A stretch of 64,000 nt of DNA from Enterobacter cancerogenus. Its GTDB lineage: Bacteria; Pseudomonadota; Gammaproteobacteria; Enterobacterales; Enterobacteriaceae. The stretch is taken from assembly GCA_000773965.1 (NCBI GenBank), contig JRUP01000008.1, forward strand, positions 248,001 through 312,000, read 5' to 3'. Positions 26,240-34,368 of this stretch are shown piece by piece (position 1 is the first letter of the stretch; each line of letters begins with the position of its first letter). Below the pieces are notes generated by a model. The model was not told where the DNA came from and ran no database searches. It saw nothing but the letters and a program-made list of their open reading frames with translations. The translations under genes were made by a program, and so were the position numbers.

Positions 26240-27187
26240 TTACCCCGCCAGGCCAAACCCTTGCTTGCCGTTCTTCTTAATCTGGTACATCGCTTCATCG
26301 GCACGCGTCAGCGCCTCATCAAAACTAAAGTGCGGCTGCACCGTCGCCACGCCAATGGAAGCACCAATCTGCGCATGGCCGTTATCGACATCGAACGGCG
26401 TCAATGCGGCATCCAGCACCGCCTGCATCATGATGCGCACTTTGGGGAAATCGATCAGGAACGGCATCAGCAGCACAAACTCATCTCCACCTAAACGGCC
26501 CACCACCACGTTCGGTGGCACCTGGTCAAGAATGCGCTGGCTGAGTTGAATCAGCACTTCATCGCCACTGCGATGGCCGAGCGTGTCGTTAACATGCTTA
26601 AAGTTATCGAGATCGATAAATGCCACGCACAGCGGCCCCTGCGCTTTCATTTTGCTGAAATGCGTTTGCAGCGCGTGGCGGTTGGTCAGACCGGTTAGCG
26701 GATCGTGATGCGCCAATGAAGAGAGTTGCGCTTCATACTGCTTCTCTTTGGTCATATCGATGTGCGTGCCGGTGACTTTAAGCGGATTGCCTTCTTCGTC
26801 CCACTCGGTCACACGCCCACGATCCAGCACCCAGGTAATTTTATCGTTCTTACCCAGCATGCGATGCAGCGCCTCATAGTAAGGCGCACGCCCTTCGATG
26901 TGATCGTAAAACGCCTTGAGCACTTCATCGGCGTCATCGGGGTGCAGGCGTTCGCGCCAGACTTCAAACTGCGCTTTGGTCTCTTTCGGCTGGAAACCCA
27001 GCATCGAACCCCAGCGTCGATTGAAAATCACCAGCTTGCCGCTGGGAATATCCAGCTGCCACAAACATAAACCGGTTCCGTCCAGCGCCGCACTCAGCTT
27101 GTTACGCGCGTCATGCGCTATGCGCTTTAAGCGCGCATTATGCTTTTTCAGGTTCTGAATCTGCTGACGCAGCGCTTCTTCGGACAT
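26240..27187 (-). CDS. PAS-GGDEF diguanylate cyclase
   Basis: A 315-residue protein that should make cyclic di-GMP from two GTP. Residues 1-35 are a likely coiled coil. Residues about 36-148 are a PAS/PAC domain (FNRRWGSMLGFQPKE, ITWVLDRGRVTEWDEEGNPL, GTHIDMT). Residues about 155-315 form the cyclase domain with an intact GGDEF at 233-237, HHDPLTGLTNR and FIDLDNFKHVNDTLGH. The RxxD product-inhibition site expected five residues before GGDEF is absent. No membrane segment, so the sensor is cytoplasmic. The signal is unknown. Confidence 0.94.
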   Translation of the reverse strand: MSEEALRQQIQNLKKHNARLKRIAHDARNKLSAALDGTGLCLWQLDIPSGKLVIFNRRWGSMLGFQPKETKAQFEVWRERLHPDDADEVLKAFYDHIEGRAPYYEALHRMLGKNDKITWVLDRGRVTEWDEEGNPLKVTGTHIDMTKEKQYEAQLSSLAHHDPLTGLTNRHALQTHFSKMKAQGPLCVAFIDLDNFKHVNDTLGHRSGDEVLIQLSQRILDQVPPNVVVGRLGGDEFVLLMPFLIDFPKVRIMMQAVLDAALTPFDVDNGHAQIGASIGVATVQPHFSFDEALTRADEAMYQIKKNGKQGFGLAG

Positions 27188-27359
27188 GATGGCTGACGGA
27201 GAGGAAATAAGGGCTATTTTGCCTGCCAGGAAGTTTCTGATAAATAAAACAAATGAAAAGCCGATCAGTAGCGGAAAATTGCATCAAGCTCAGAGGGAAC
27301 GGCGAAGCATTGAGGTTATTTCAGCTAACAAAACTTTCTTTATTCCTGCAAGGCAGTAG

Positions 27360-27388
27360 AAAACGCGCCAGCCGCCTGGGCCAGCGCC
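27360..27388 (-). terminator. Likely terminator of the galactitol-type PTS operon
   Basis: Just after the HPr stop the reverse strand reads GCGCTGGCC, a short loop, then GGCTGGCGC. These pair over nine positions with two G-U pairs and lead into a TTTT run. Confidence 0.55.
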
Positions 27389-27396
27389 CTGTAGGT

Positions 27397-27666
27397 CTAC
27401 TCCGATTCGCCAAAGCGCTGATCAAACATCGTGACAACCTGATGCAGCACACCCGCCTCGTCGCCTCCTTCACATACCACTTCCACGCTGCCACCCGCTT
27501 TGATGCCAGCGCGCATGATGTTCATCATACTGCTGGCATTGACGTCTTTGCCTTCGTAGCGCAGCGTGACGCGGCAGTCATGGCCTTTTAACGCCTTGGC
27601 CAGCTGTGCCGCCGGGCGCGCATGGATGCCAGTACTATTTTTCACGGTAACGATTTGACTCAACAT
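27397..27666 (-). CDS. HPr-family phosphocarrier protein, operon-specific
   Basis: An 89-residue HPr. It carries phosphate from enzyme I to the PTS IIA protein. The active site His15 lies in the classic STGIHARPAA motif and Ser46 is conserved in VNASSMMNIM. The ATG at 27666 is preceded by AGGAGA and lies inside the end of the kinase gene (32-base overlap). It is the last gene of an operon with IIA, IIB, IIC, kinase and aldolase, so it is a paralogue serving this sugar, not the general PtsH. Confidence 0.92.
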   Translation of the reverse strand: MLSQIVTVKNSTGIHARPAAQLAKALKGHDCRVTLRYEGKDVNASSMMNIMRAGIKAGGSVEVVCEGGDEAGVLHQVVTMFDQRFGESE

Positions 27667-29164
27667 GACGGTTCTCCTGGTTAATGGGGGAAATAACGCC
27701 TTCCTGCTGCAATTTAAATTGATAGAACGCCTGCCAGCGCTGCTGATAACGCTGCAACGCGTGGCCGCGTTGTGGGTCGGGTTGATAGCACTGCGCCACA
27801 CGCACCTCAGGTGGAGGCACATCCGCACAGGCAATCAGCAGCGCGCCCACGGATACCGCTTCATCAAAGGCAATCGCTTCTACCGTTCGCGCCAGACTGT
27901 CAGCCTTGAGCTGAAGCCACAGCGGATTGCGTGTGGCCGGACCAATAACTTTCAGTGCGGGGCCCGCAGGCACCGCAAAACAGGTGAAGCAGTTGGCAAA
28001 CTCCATAGTCAGCCCAAACAACACCGTTAATAGCAGTTCATCGTGCGGCAACGTATCGCTCAGACCGTACATCAACCCGCGCGTATGGCGGTTTTTATAA
28101 GGCGAGCCGGACCCACGCAAATGCGGGATAAACAGCGGTAATCCTTCCGGCTGCCACTCATCAGCCAGATAACGCTGCGTGGCTTGTACCAGTGCGGCAT
28201 CGATCTCCTCGCGCGACAGCCGAAAAGTGCTGCTCACCCACTCCAGCGCAAAGCCCCCCACCGGCAGTGAGGCGAATAGCGTGAAATGGTTGTCCCGCGA
28301 ATAACGCCCGTTGGCGAGTTTGTCGCGCCGGGCTTGCTCATTGAGCAATGGCTGTGGTTGCAGCAGCAAGATGCCTTCGGTGGTACCGGTAGAGTTCAGC
28401 ACCTCGCCGGTTTGCATCTGTAGTGCCCGCGCGCCCACCATATGATCGTGCCCAGCCAGCGTGACGCACACCGGCTGGGTTAACCCCAGTGCCTCACGGC
28501 ACGCGGGTGTCACCCATCCCGCCACTTCACCCGGCGTCAACAGAGGGGCAAAAGCATCGAGCGGCAGTTGCAAAATATCGGCGGCCTGCGCCGACCAGCT
28601 TCCCTGCTGGAGATCGAGACACAGCGTGCGGCTGGCGAGCGTGGTGTCGGTTCGCTGTGCGCCGGTTAATCGCCACAGCAGCACCTCCGGCGCATGCAGC
28701 CAGCGCAAACCATGACGCCCGCGCAGCGCATAGTTATCCAGTAGCCAGCGCATCTTGAAGGCCGAATAATTACTGTGCAGCGGCAAACCGGTGATTTGAT
28801 ACAACCGCTGGCTGTCCGCTTCGGTTAAGGTGGCGAGATACTCTTCGCCCCGACGATCATACCAGGCCAGCATCGGCGTCAGAATATTGCCAGCCTCGTC
28901 GAGAAACACGCCGGACTCACCAAAGCTGGCAATACTGATATGTGTCACCGGGCAATCCGTTGCCGCGATCAGGCTGCGCATCGTCACCACCACCTGCTGC
29001 CACAGCGCTTCGATATCGAAATCGACGTTGCCAGTGGGCGAAGTGATTTTGGGTGTGACGAACTTACGCTCATCCAGTCGGGACGCATCCCGACGAGAAA
29101 AACAGGCGACTTTACAGTTAGTCGTACCGATATCAATGACGATGGCCGCAGCGTTCTCAGGCAT
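27635..29164 (-). CDS. FGGY-family carbohydrate kinase
   Basis: A 509-residue sugar kinase of the FGGY family. The N-terminal phosphate loop IVIDIGTTNCKVACF, the sugar-binding TLAGHDHMVGA, the adenosine motif NSTGTTEGILL and the C-terminal KVIGPATRNPLWLQLKAD are present. The start at 29164 has GAGG upstream and overlaps the IIC stop by eight bases. FGGY kinases normally act on free sugars or polyols, yet this one sits in a PTS operon that imports an already phosphorylated sugar. Either it acts on a second free substrate or it adds the second phosphate needed by the aldolase. Confidence 0.9.
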   Translation of the reverse strand: MPENAAAIVIDIGTTNCKVACFSRRDASRLDERKFVTPKITSPTGNVDFDIEALWQQVVVTMRSLIAATDCPVTHISIASFGESGVFLDEAGNILTPMLAWYDRRGEEYLATLTEADSQRLYQITGLPLHSNYSAFKMRWLLDNYALRGRHGLRWLHAPEVLLWRLTGAQRTDTTLASRTLCLDLQQGSWSAQAADILQLPLDAFAPLLTPGEVAGWVTPACREALGLTQPVCVTLAGHDHMVGARALQMQTGEVLNSTGTTEGILLLQPQPLLNEQARRDKLANGRYSRDNHFTLFASLPVGGFALEWVSSTFRLSREEIDAALVQATQRYLADEWQPEGLPLFIPHLRGSGSPYKNRHTRGLMYGLSDTLPHDELLLTVLFGLTMEFANCFTCFAVPAGPALKVIGPATRNPLWLQLKADSLARTVEAIAFDEAVSVGALLIACADVPPPEVRVAQCYQPDPQRGHALQRYQQRWQAFYQFKLQQEGVISPINQENRHVESNRYREK

Positions 29165-30515
29165 ACACGGCACCTCGTGTCAGGCGGAAGATGCCCCACA
29201 GCACCAGACCCACCACTGGCACCAGGCCAATCGCTATCACGTTGCCGTTGAAGATTTCCAGCAGCCAGAAGCGGAACGGGTTGCCGCCGTCAAGGAAGCT
29301 GGAGACCTGGCCGCTAGAGCCTTCGGCAAACTTGAAGTTCACGTCTTTCGCCATGCCGGTAATAAAGGGGGCGATTTTGGTGGCAATCCACAGGTCGGCC
29401 ACGATCACGGGAATCGCCGCCAGCACGGTGCGGAAGATGTTGCCACGACTGGCCAGCGCAATCATCGACGCCATCACCGCGAGGTTCGCCAAATCGCCCA
29501 GCGGCAGCACCTGGTTGCCTGGCAGGATAAAGGCGATGAACACGGAAATCGGCGTCAGCAGCAGCGCGGAAGAGATGATCGCCGGGTTGCCCACTGCCAC
29601 CGCGATATCCAGCCCGATATAGAGATCGTCACGGCCTGGGTATTTAGTGTTGAGGTACTTCTTGATCGCTTCCGACAGCGGCAACAGGCCTTCCATCAGG
29701 ATGCGCACCATGCGCGGCAGAATAAACATCACGCCGCCAATGCTGATACCGAGCAGCAGGATATGCTTGAAGTCATACCCGGCGATAACCCCCAGCAGCA
29801 GGCCCAGAATGGTGCCGACCATCATCGGCTCACCAAAGATGCCCAGCTTCTTCTGCACGGTTTGTGGATCGATGTGGATACGGTTGAGACCCGGAATCTT
29901 GTCGATGATTTTGTCCACCAGCAAGCCCACCGGGAAGAACACCACGGCGGACAGCGTCGGCAGTGAAATCCCTTCCAGGCCGAAATATTTCTGCACCATC
30001 GGCGCGGACCAGTCTGCCAGCTTCAGTACCACAATGGCGGCAATGGCAGCGGCCAGTAATCCGAAGAAGAAACTGCCTGTGCTGTAGTAAACCAGCGTCC
30101 CAGCCAGCGCGAAGTGCCAGTAGTTCCACATATCCACATCGACGGTGCGAGTGCGGTTTAATGCCAGCATCGCTACGTTGATTAGAATCGTCAGCGGAAT
30201 GACGAACGGTGCAATCGGCGATCCCCAGGTAATAGCAGAAAGCGGCGGCCAGCCGAGATCCACTACTGGCAGGTTAATATTGGTGCGCTCTACCATTGCC
30301 TGCGCAGCCGGGCCAACATTACTGGTGAGAATATCGAAGATGGCGTAGATCCCGACGAAGCCAATGCCTACGGTTAACGATGAGCGCAAGGCTTTAGCCG
30401 GTTTGACCTTAAAGCACAGTGCAAGAATAAACAGCACCAGCGGTAATAATACGGTTGGGCCAAAACCCAATATATATTGCACCACTGTGTAGAGGCTATG
30501 AGCGATTTCATTCAT
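29157..30515 (-). CDS. PTS system EIIC component, galactitol (GatC) family
   Basis: A 452-residue membrane permease with about ten to twelve helices. SSLTVGIGFVGIYAIFDILT, NVAMLALNRTRTVDVDMWNYWH, GIFGEPMMVGTILGLLLGV and AVGNPAIISSALLLTPISV fit the GatC group of the galactitol PTS family. It binds and moves the sugar while IIB phosphorylates it. The family also serves pentitols and unknown polyols or ketoses, so galactitol itself is only one option. It lies 78 bases after the IIB gene. Confidence 0.93.
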   Translation of the reverse strand: MNEIAHSLYTVVQYILGFGPTVLLPLVLFILALCFKVKPAKALRSSLTVGIGFVGIYAIFDILTSNVGPAAQAMVERTNINLPVVDLGWPPLSAITWGSPIAPFVIPLTILINVAMLALNRTRTVDVDMWNYWHFALAGTLVYYSTGSFFFGLLAAAIAAIVVLKLADWSAPMVQKYFGLEGISLPTLSAVVFFPVGLLVDKIIDKIPGLNRIHIDPQTVQKKLGIFGEPMMVGTILGLLLGVIAGYDFKHILLLGISIGGVMFILPRMVRILMEGLLPLSEAIKKYLNTKYPGRDDLYIGLDIAVAVGNPAIISSALLLTPISVFIAFILPGNQVLPLGDLANLAVMASMIALASRGNIFRTVLAAIPVIVADLWIATKIAPFITGMAKDVNFKFAEGSSGQVSSFLDGGNPFRFWLLEIFNGNVIAIGLVPVVGLVLWGIFRLTRGAVYA

Positions 30516-30593
30516 GGCAGACCCCTTATGACGGGCGTAAACGTACCTGGCGTTAGCGCCCTATTATGGCAATCGGATTAAATAAATAAGTAA

Positions 30594-30878
30594 TTATTGG
30601 TTTTTCAAAATTTCGACAATTTTTTCCAGCACTTTTTCTTCGCCGACACCGGTAATAATCGGTAAGCCGTTAACCACCGGGATATCTAATTCATAAGGCA
30701 CTTTAGTGGTGGACACCACCAGAGCAACACCGTCGGTATTATTGGGCAAAGAAGCGACGTTGGTTTGCGAGTAATTCACATTAAGACCGTGCTCCTGGCA
30801 ATATTCCATGACTTTCTCTGTCACGGCAGTGGATGTGGCAATGCCGGTAGCGCATACAAATAATATCGTCTGGCTCAT
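30594..30878 (-). CDS. PTS system EIIB component, galactitol (GatB) family
   Basis: A 94-residue cytoplasmic IIB protein. The phosphorylated Cys9 sits in LFVCATGIATSTAV, the typical P-loop. It takes phosphate from IIA and passes it to the sugar bound in IIC. The start overlaps the IIA stop by four bases (ATGA). Confidence 0.93.
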   Translation of the reverse strand: MSQTILFVCATGIATSTAVTEKVMEYCQEHGLNVNYSQTNVASLPNNTDGVALVVSTTKVPYELDIPVVNGLPIITGVGEEKVLEKIVEILKNQ

Positions 30879-31348
30879 ACTTCACCTCGTTCGGTCATGG
30901 TTTCTGTGATGCGTTGATAAATTTGCTGATCGTTAAGCTGCAATAATTGCTGCATAAAATCGCTATCCTGAATCAGTTCCATAATCCAGCCCAACACATT
31001 TAATTGCTTGTTACTTTCACTCAGTGCCAGCAGAAACACCACGCGTACCGGCACCGGCTCTGGCTCGCCGCCCATATCGGCAAAGGTCACCGGCTGCGGC
31101 AGAATGCCGATACTGATGGCGTTGTGGCGCACATGGCGATGGTCGGTATGAGGAATCGCTACGCCTACCGGTTCCGTCGGTAAGCCGGTGGGGAAATCCT
31201 GCTCACGCGCCAGCACATGATCGGCAAAATCCGCGACCACCAGCGCTTCCTCCACCAGCGGCTGTGCCAGTTGGCGAATCACCTGATCAACACTCAGCCC
31301 CTCATTGAGGTGCTGCACATAGTGCGGCTTAAACTGGATCCCCTGCAT
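30875..31348 (-). CDS. PTS system EIIA component, fructose/mannitol/galactitol type
   Basis: A 157-residue IIA domain. The active His is in PVGVAIPHTDHRHV, and NVLGWIMELIQDSDFMQQLL is the usual C-terminal part. The ATG at 31348 is preceded by GTGAGG at six bases and overlaps the end of the aldolase gene by 20 bases. It should accept phosphate from HPr, perhaps from the HPr encoded at the end of the same operon. Confidence 0.92.
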   Translation of the reverse strand: MQGIQFKPHYVQHLNEGLSVDQVIRQLAQPLVEEALVVADFADHVLAREQDFPTGLPTEPVGVAIPHTDHRHVRHNAISIGILPQPVTFADMGGEPEPVPVRVVFLLALSESNKQLNVLGWIMELIQDSDFMQQLLQLNDQQIYQRITETMTERGEV

Positions 31349-32195
31349 ACGCGGCCTCACTGATATCATTCAAACGCAGAATCTTGTGGTAGACCTCATG
31401 TTCCACCGCCTGCCGTGCATCAGCCATCACCGCCGCCAGATTGGCTTCGTTGTGGTTTTTCTGCCATGCGTGACCGACGCTGGTGATAAAGGAACGGCGC
31501 AGGTCGCTGGCGATGTTCACTTTCACCACCCGATGATTAACAAACTGCTGCAAGATGCTGTCCGCGATACCGGAACCGCCGTGGATCACCAGCGGGATGG
31601 GCGTGATCTGCGCAATTTCCGCCAGCAACGGCAGATCGATGCGCGGAATGTCATCCAGTCCGTGCACATTACCGACCGAAATCGCCAGCAGGTCACAACC
31701 GGTTTCGCGCACAAACTCCACCACCTGCTGCGGGTCGGTTTTGCAATCCGCTTCGCTGACGTAATCGTCTTCTTTACCGAGAATCGCACCCAGCTCAGCT
31801 TCCACCGGCACGTTGTAGTTCTGGCAGAATTCCACGGCCTGACGCGTCAGCTTGATGTTCTCTTCAAACGGCAGCGCAGCCCCATCGATCATTACCGAAG
31901 TAAATCCGGCACGCACCGCCTGGCGGATATCATCCATATTGCGGCCGTGATCGAGATGCAGGCTGATCGCCACATCCATCTGTGCTGCGCGACGCTGCAC
32001 CATTTCATAGATGTAGTCATAGCCGGACAAACGCGCATTGGTGGGCGCGATTTGAATAAAATTCGGCACGTTACTGCGTTCAATCGCATTTAATATGCCG
32101 AGCGTGGTTTCCAGATTGGTGGTATTAAAGGCGCCGGCCAGCACGCGCTTATTTTCCAGTTGACGAATAAATTGATGACCGTTGACTAATGGCAT
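31329..32195 (-). CDS. Class II ketose-bisphosphate aldolase (GatY/KbaY/Fba-like)
   Basis: A 288-residue zinc-dependent aldolase that cleaves a ketose bisphosphate (or ketose phosphate) to dihydroxyacetone phosphate and an aldehyde. The motif ISLHLDHG gives the catalytic Asp82 and zinc ligand His83; further ligands are in AISVGNVHGLD and LVIHGGSGI, and the Glu in VEAELGAI is conserved. It is close to tagatose-bisphosphate aldolases but divergent enough that the substrate is open. It is one base from the regulator gene and overlaps the IIA gene. Confidence 0.92.
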   Translation of the reverse strand: MPLVNGHQFIRQLENKRVLAGAFNTTNLETTLGILNAIERSNVPNFIQIAPTNARLSGYDYIYEMVQRRAAQMDVAISLHLDHGRNMDDIRQAVRAGFTSVMIDGAALPFEENIKLTRQAVEFCQNYNVPVEAELGAILGKEDDYVSEADCKTDPQQVVEFVRETGCDLLAISVGNVHGLDDIPRIDLPLLAEIAQITPIPLVIHGGSGIADSILQQFVNHRVVKVNIASDLRRSFITSVGHAWQKNHNEANLAAVMADARQAVEHEVYHKILRLNDISEAAYAGDPV

Positions 32196-32196
32196 G

Positions 32197-32943
32197 TCAG
32201 CTTACCTCTCTTCGTTGCAGAACGGTGCCCAAATAATATTTATTCCCTTTTAACCAGACATTGCCGAATTCCACCGGCAATTCACGTGAGAAAAACACCA
32301 ACTGTTCTAAATGCAGTACCGGCGCATCCTCACTGATATCCAAAAAATGTCCGCGTTCATTACCGATTAAGCGCGCGGCATAGCGACTTTCGGAATAACG
32401 TATTTTCTGTTGCGATAATCGTTCGATGGTGGGAAACAGGTTATTGTGATTAAAATCCACTTCGGCAATGCCGGGTACCAGTTCCATATTGATGCGATTC
32501 TCAATCAGCATCACTCTTTCATCATCGATATAACGTAACCGCTCCAGATAAAGAATTTCCTGCCCCGGTTTAATGCGTAATTTTTCGGCAATATAACGGT
32601 TGGCCGGTTCAACCCGCGTGGCGATCACCTGTGTGCTGAAATTAATTTGCTGGCTTTCCAGTGACTCGGCGAAAGAGAGCAACCCTTCCCCCAATGGATA
32701 GCGAATGTTTTCTTTCTTAACGAAGGTGCCTTTGCCCTGCACTTGTACCAGCACACCTTCTTTGACTAACTGCGCAACGGCTTTTTTCACCGTGCCGCGA
32801 CTGACGTCAAGCATATCCATGATCTGGAACTCCGAAGGAATGCGGTCATCCTCCACCAGATCGCCGGTATAGATACTCTCGCGAATCCACTCCACTACCT
32901 GCTGATAGAGCGGGACCTGCGAAGTCTTACTCAATGTTTTCAT
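32197..32943 (-). CDS. GntR-family (HutC/UTRA) transcriptional regulator
   Basis: A 248-residue regulator. A winged-helix domain in residues about 8-75 (PSEFQIMDMLDVSRGTVKKA, VLVQVQGKGTFVKK) is followed by a UTRA effector domain (QEILYLERLRYIDDERVMLI, FFSRELPVEFGN). UTRA domains bind phosphorylated sugars or related small molecules, fitting a PTS product as inducer. ATG at 32943 is preferred over a GTG three codons earlier, which overlaps the AGGTG ribosome site. It is first gene of the operon. Confidence 0.92.
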   Translation of the reverse strand: MKTLSKTSQVPLYQQVVEWIRESIYTGDLVEDDRIPSEFQIMDMLDVSRGTVKKAVAQLVKEGVLVQVQGKGTFVKKENIRYPLGEGLLSFAESLESQQINFSTQVIATRVEPANRYIAEKLRIKPGQEILYLERLRYIDDERVMLIENRINMELVPGIAEVDFNHNNLFPTIERLSQQKIRYSESRYAARLIGNERGHFLDISEDAPVLHLEQLVFFSRELPVEFGNVWLKGNKYYLGTVLQRREVS

Positions 32944-32966
32944 GGCGCGCACCTGAACATTCAGAG

Positions 32967-32980
32967 TTGTCTATGGACAA
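32967..32980. promoter_or_regulatory. Candidate GntR operator of the PTS operon
   Basis: TTGTCTATGGACAA has five-base symmetric arms, like HutC-type operators (TTGT-N-ACAA). It lies 24 bases before the GntR start. A further ACAAC at 32987-32991 mirrors the GTTGT at 32966-32970. Confidence 0.5.
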
Positions 32981-33237
32981 TCATGTACAACTTCGAGGCT
33001 TATAGTAGGGAATTGCGTCTGACGAGGGATCGAGGGCAGTCACGTTTTCGCGTACCGGATCTGTGACATAAAAGTGTGATCTACTTCTCACTGAAAAGCT
33101 GGGCACTGCGCTTTCGCCGAAGAAATTGTGTTCTGTGACGCGGATCAACAGATATTCGTTGGTCGATGCTGTGATCATGTTTACTAGAATGGTAGTTTAA
33201 CAGTTATCGCAGCAACACGATGACGGTGGATGAGATT

Positions 33238-34302
33238 ATGCAACTGACAATGCGTTGGTTTGGTCCCAAAGAAGATAAAGTTTCGCTGGAATATATTCGC
33301 CAGGTGCCGGGTGTGCGTGGCGTAGTCGGCGCGCTGTATGACGTGCCGGTCGGGGAAACCTGGCCGAAAGATAAGATTAAAGCATTGGTTGATCAGGTAC
33401 ATGCCGCCGGTCTGACGGTGGAAGTGATCGAGAGCGTCAACATTCATGACGACATCAAGATCGGCCTGCCGAGCCGCGATCAATATATTGAGAACTACAA
33501 GCAGAGCATTCGTCACCTCGCTGAAGTCGGCGTGAAAGTGATCTGCTACAACTTCATGCCGGTATTTGACTGGATGAAGACCGACATGAACTACGTGCTG
33601 CCAGACGGCTCACTCACCATGGCGTTCGAGAAGAAAGGCATCGATAAGAGCCTCGACGAAGTGGTGCAGGAAGTGTTGGGCAACTCAAACGGTTTCGCGT
33701 TGCCAGGCTGGGAGCCAGAGCGTCTGGCGAAAGTGCAGGATCTGTTTGCGCAATACAAAGACGTTGACGACAACAAGCTGCGTGAAAACCTCGCTTACTT
33801 CCTGAAAGCGGTGATCCCGGTATGTGAAGAAGTGGGCGTGAAGATGGCGATCCATCCTGACGATCCACCGTACTCGATCTTCGGTCTGCCACGCATTGTG
33901 AAGAATCGCGAAGACCTCGACTGGATCTGTAACGTGGTGGATTCGGAGGCTAACGGCATCACGCTGTGTACCGGATCGATTGCGGAAGATCCGCAGAATG
34001 ATGTGTACGGTATTCTGGCCGAGTTCTCACGTCGTAAACGTATTCCGTTTGCGCACGTGCGTAACATCAAGATTATTCAGGACAAAGACTTCTACGAGTG
34101 CGCGCATCCTACTGAGTACGGCTCGCTGGATATGTACAAGGTGCTGCAATCGATGCACGACAACGGCTTCGATGGCTACATCCGTTCCGATCACGGCCGC
34201 TTTATCTGGGGCGAAACCGGACGTCCGGGCTACGGCTTGTATGATCGTGCGCTGGGCACCACTTACCTGATGGGTCTGTGGGAAGCGCTGGAAAAGCGCT
34301 AA
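33238..34302 (+). CDS. uxuA: D-mannonate dehydratase
   Basis: A 354-residue enzyme that dehydrates D-mannonate to 2-keto-3-deoxygluconate in glucuronate breakdown. LEYIRQVPGVRGVVGALYDV, VKVICYNFMPVFDWMKTD, MAIHPDDPPYSIFGLPRIV, TLCTGSIAEDPQNDV and SDHGR near the end are characteristic. It belongs to the shorter UxuA type, as in Gram-positive bacteria, rather than the roughly 394-residue E. coli type. The ATG at 33238 follows GGTGG; one at 33220 has no ribosome site. It stands alone, divergent from the PTS operon, with no uxaC or uxuB nearby. Confidence 0.93.
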   Translation: MQLTMRWFGPKEDKVSLEYIRQVPGVRGVVGALYDVPVGETWPKDKIKALVDQVHAAGLTVEVIESVNIHDDIKIGLPSRDQYIENYKQSIRHLAEVGVKVICYNFMPVFDWMKTDMNYVLPDGSLTMAFEKKGIDKSLDEVVQEVLGNSNGFALPGWEPERLAKVQDLFAQYKDVDDNKLRENLAYFLKAVIPVCEEVGVKMAIHPDDPPYSIFGLPRIVKNREDLDWICNVVDSEANGITLCTGSIAEDPQNDVYGILAEFSRRKRIPFAHVRNIKIIQDKDFYECAHPTEYGSLDMYKVLQSMHDNGFDGYIRSDHGRFIWGETGRPGYGLYDRALGTTYLMGLWEALEKR

Positions 34303-34317
34303 TTCACCCCGCCCTCC

Positions 34318-34344
34318 AGGCCGCTGATAACAGCGGCCTTTTTT
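34318..34344 (+). terminator. Intrinsic terminator of uxuA
   Basis: AGGCCGCTG (34318-34326) and CAGCGGCCT (34331-34339) form nine perfect pairs with an ATAA loop, followed by TTTTT. It stands between two convergent genes. Confidence 0.88.
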
Positions 34345-34368
34345 ATTGCCGTCAGTCTTCCCAGCACG

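Noticed and set aside
28830..29966. 378-codon open frame on the + strand across the kinase and PTS IIC genes
   Set aside because: It is antisense to two clear genes, is extremely rich in His, Gln and Arg, has no ribosome site and matches no family.
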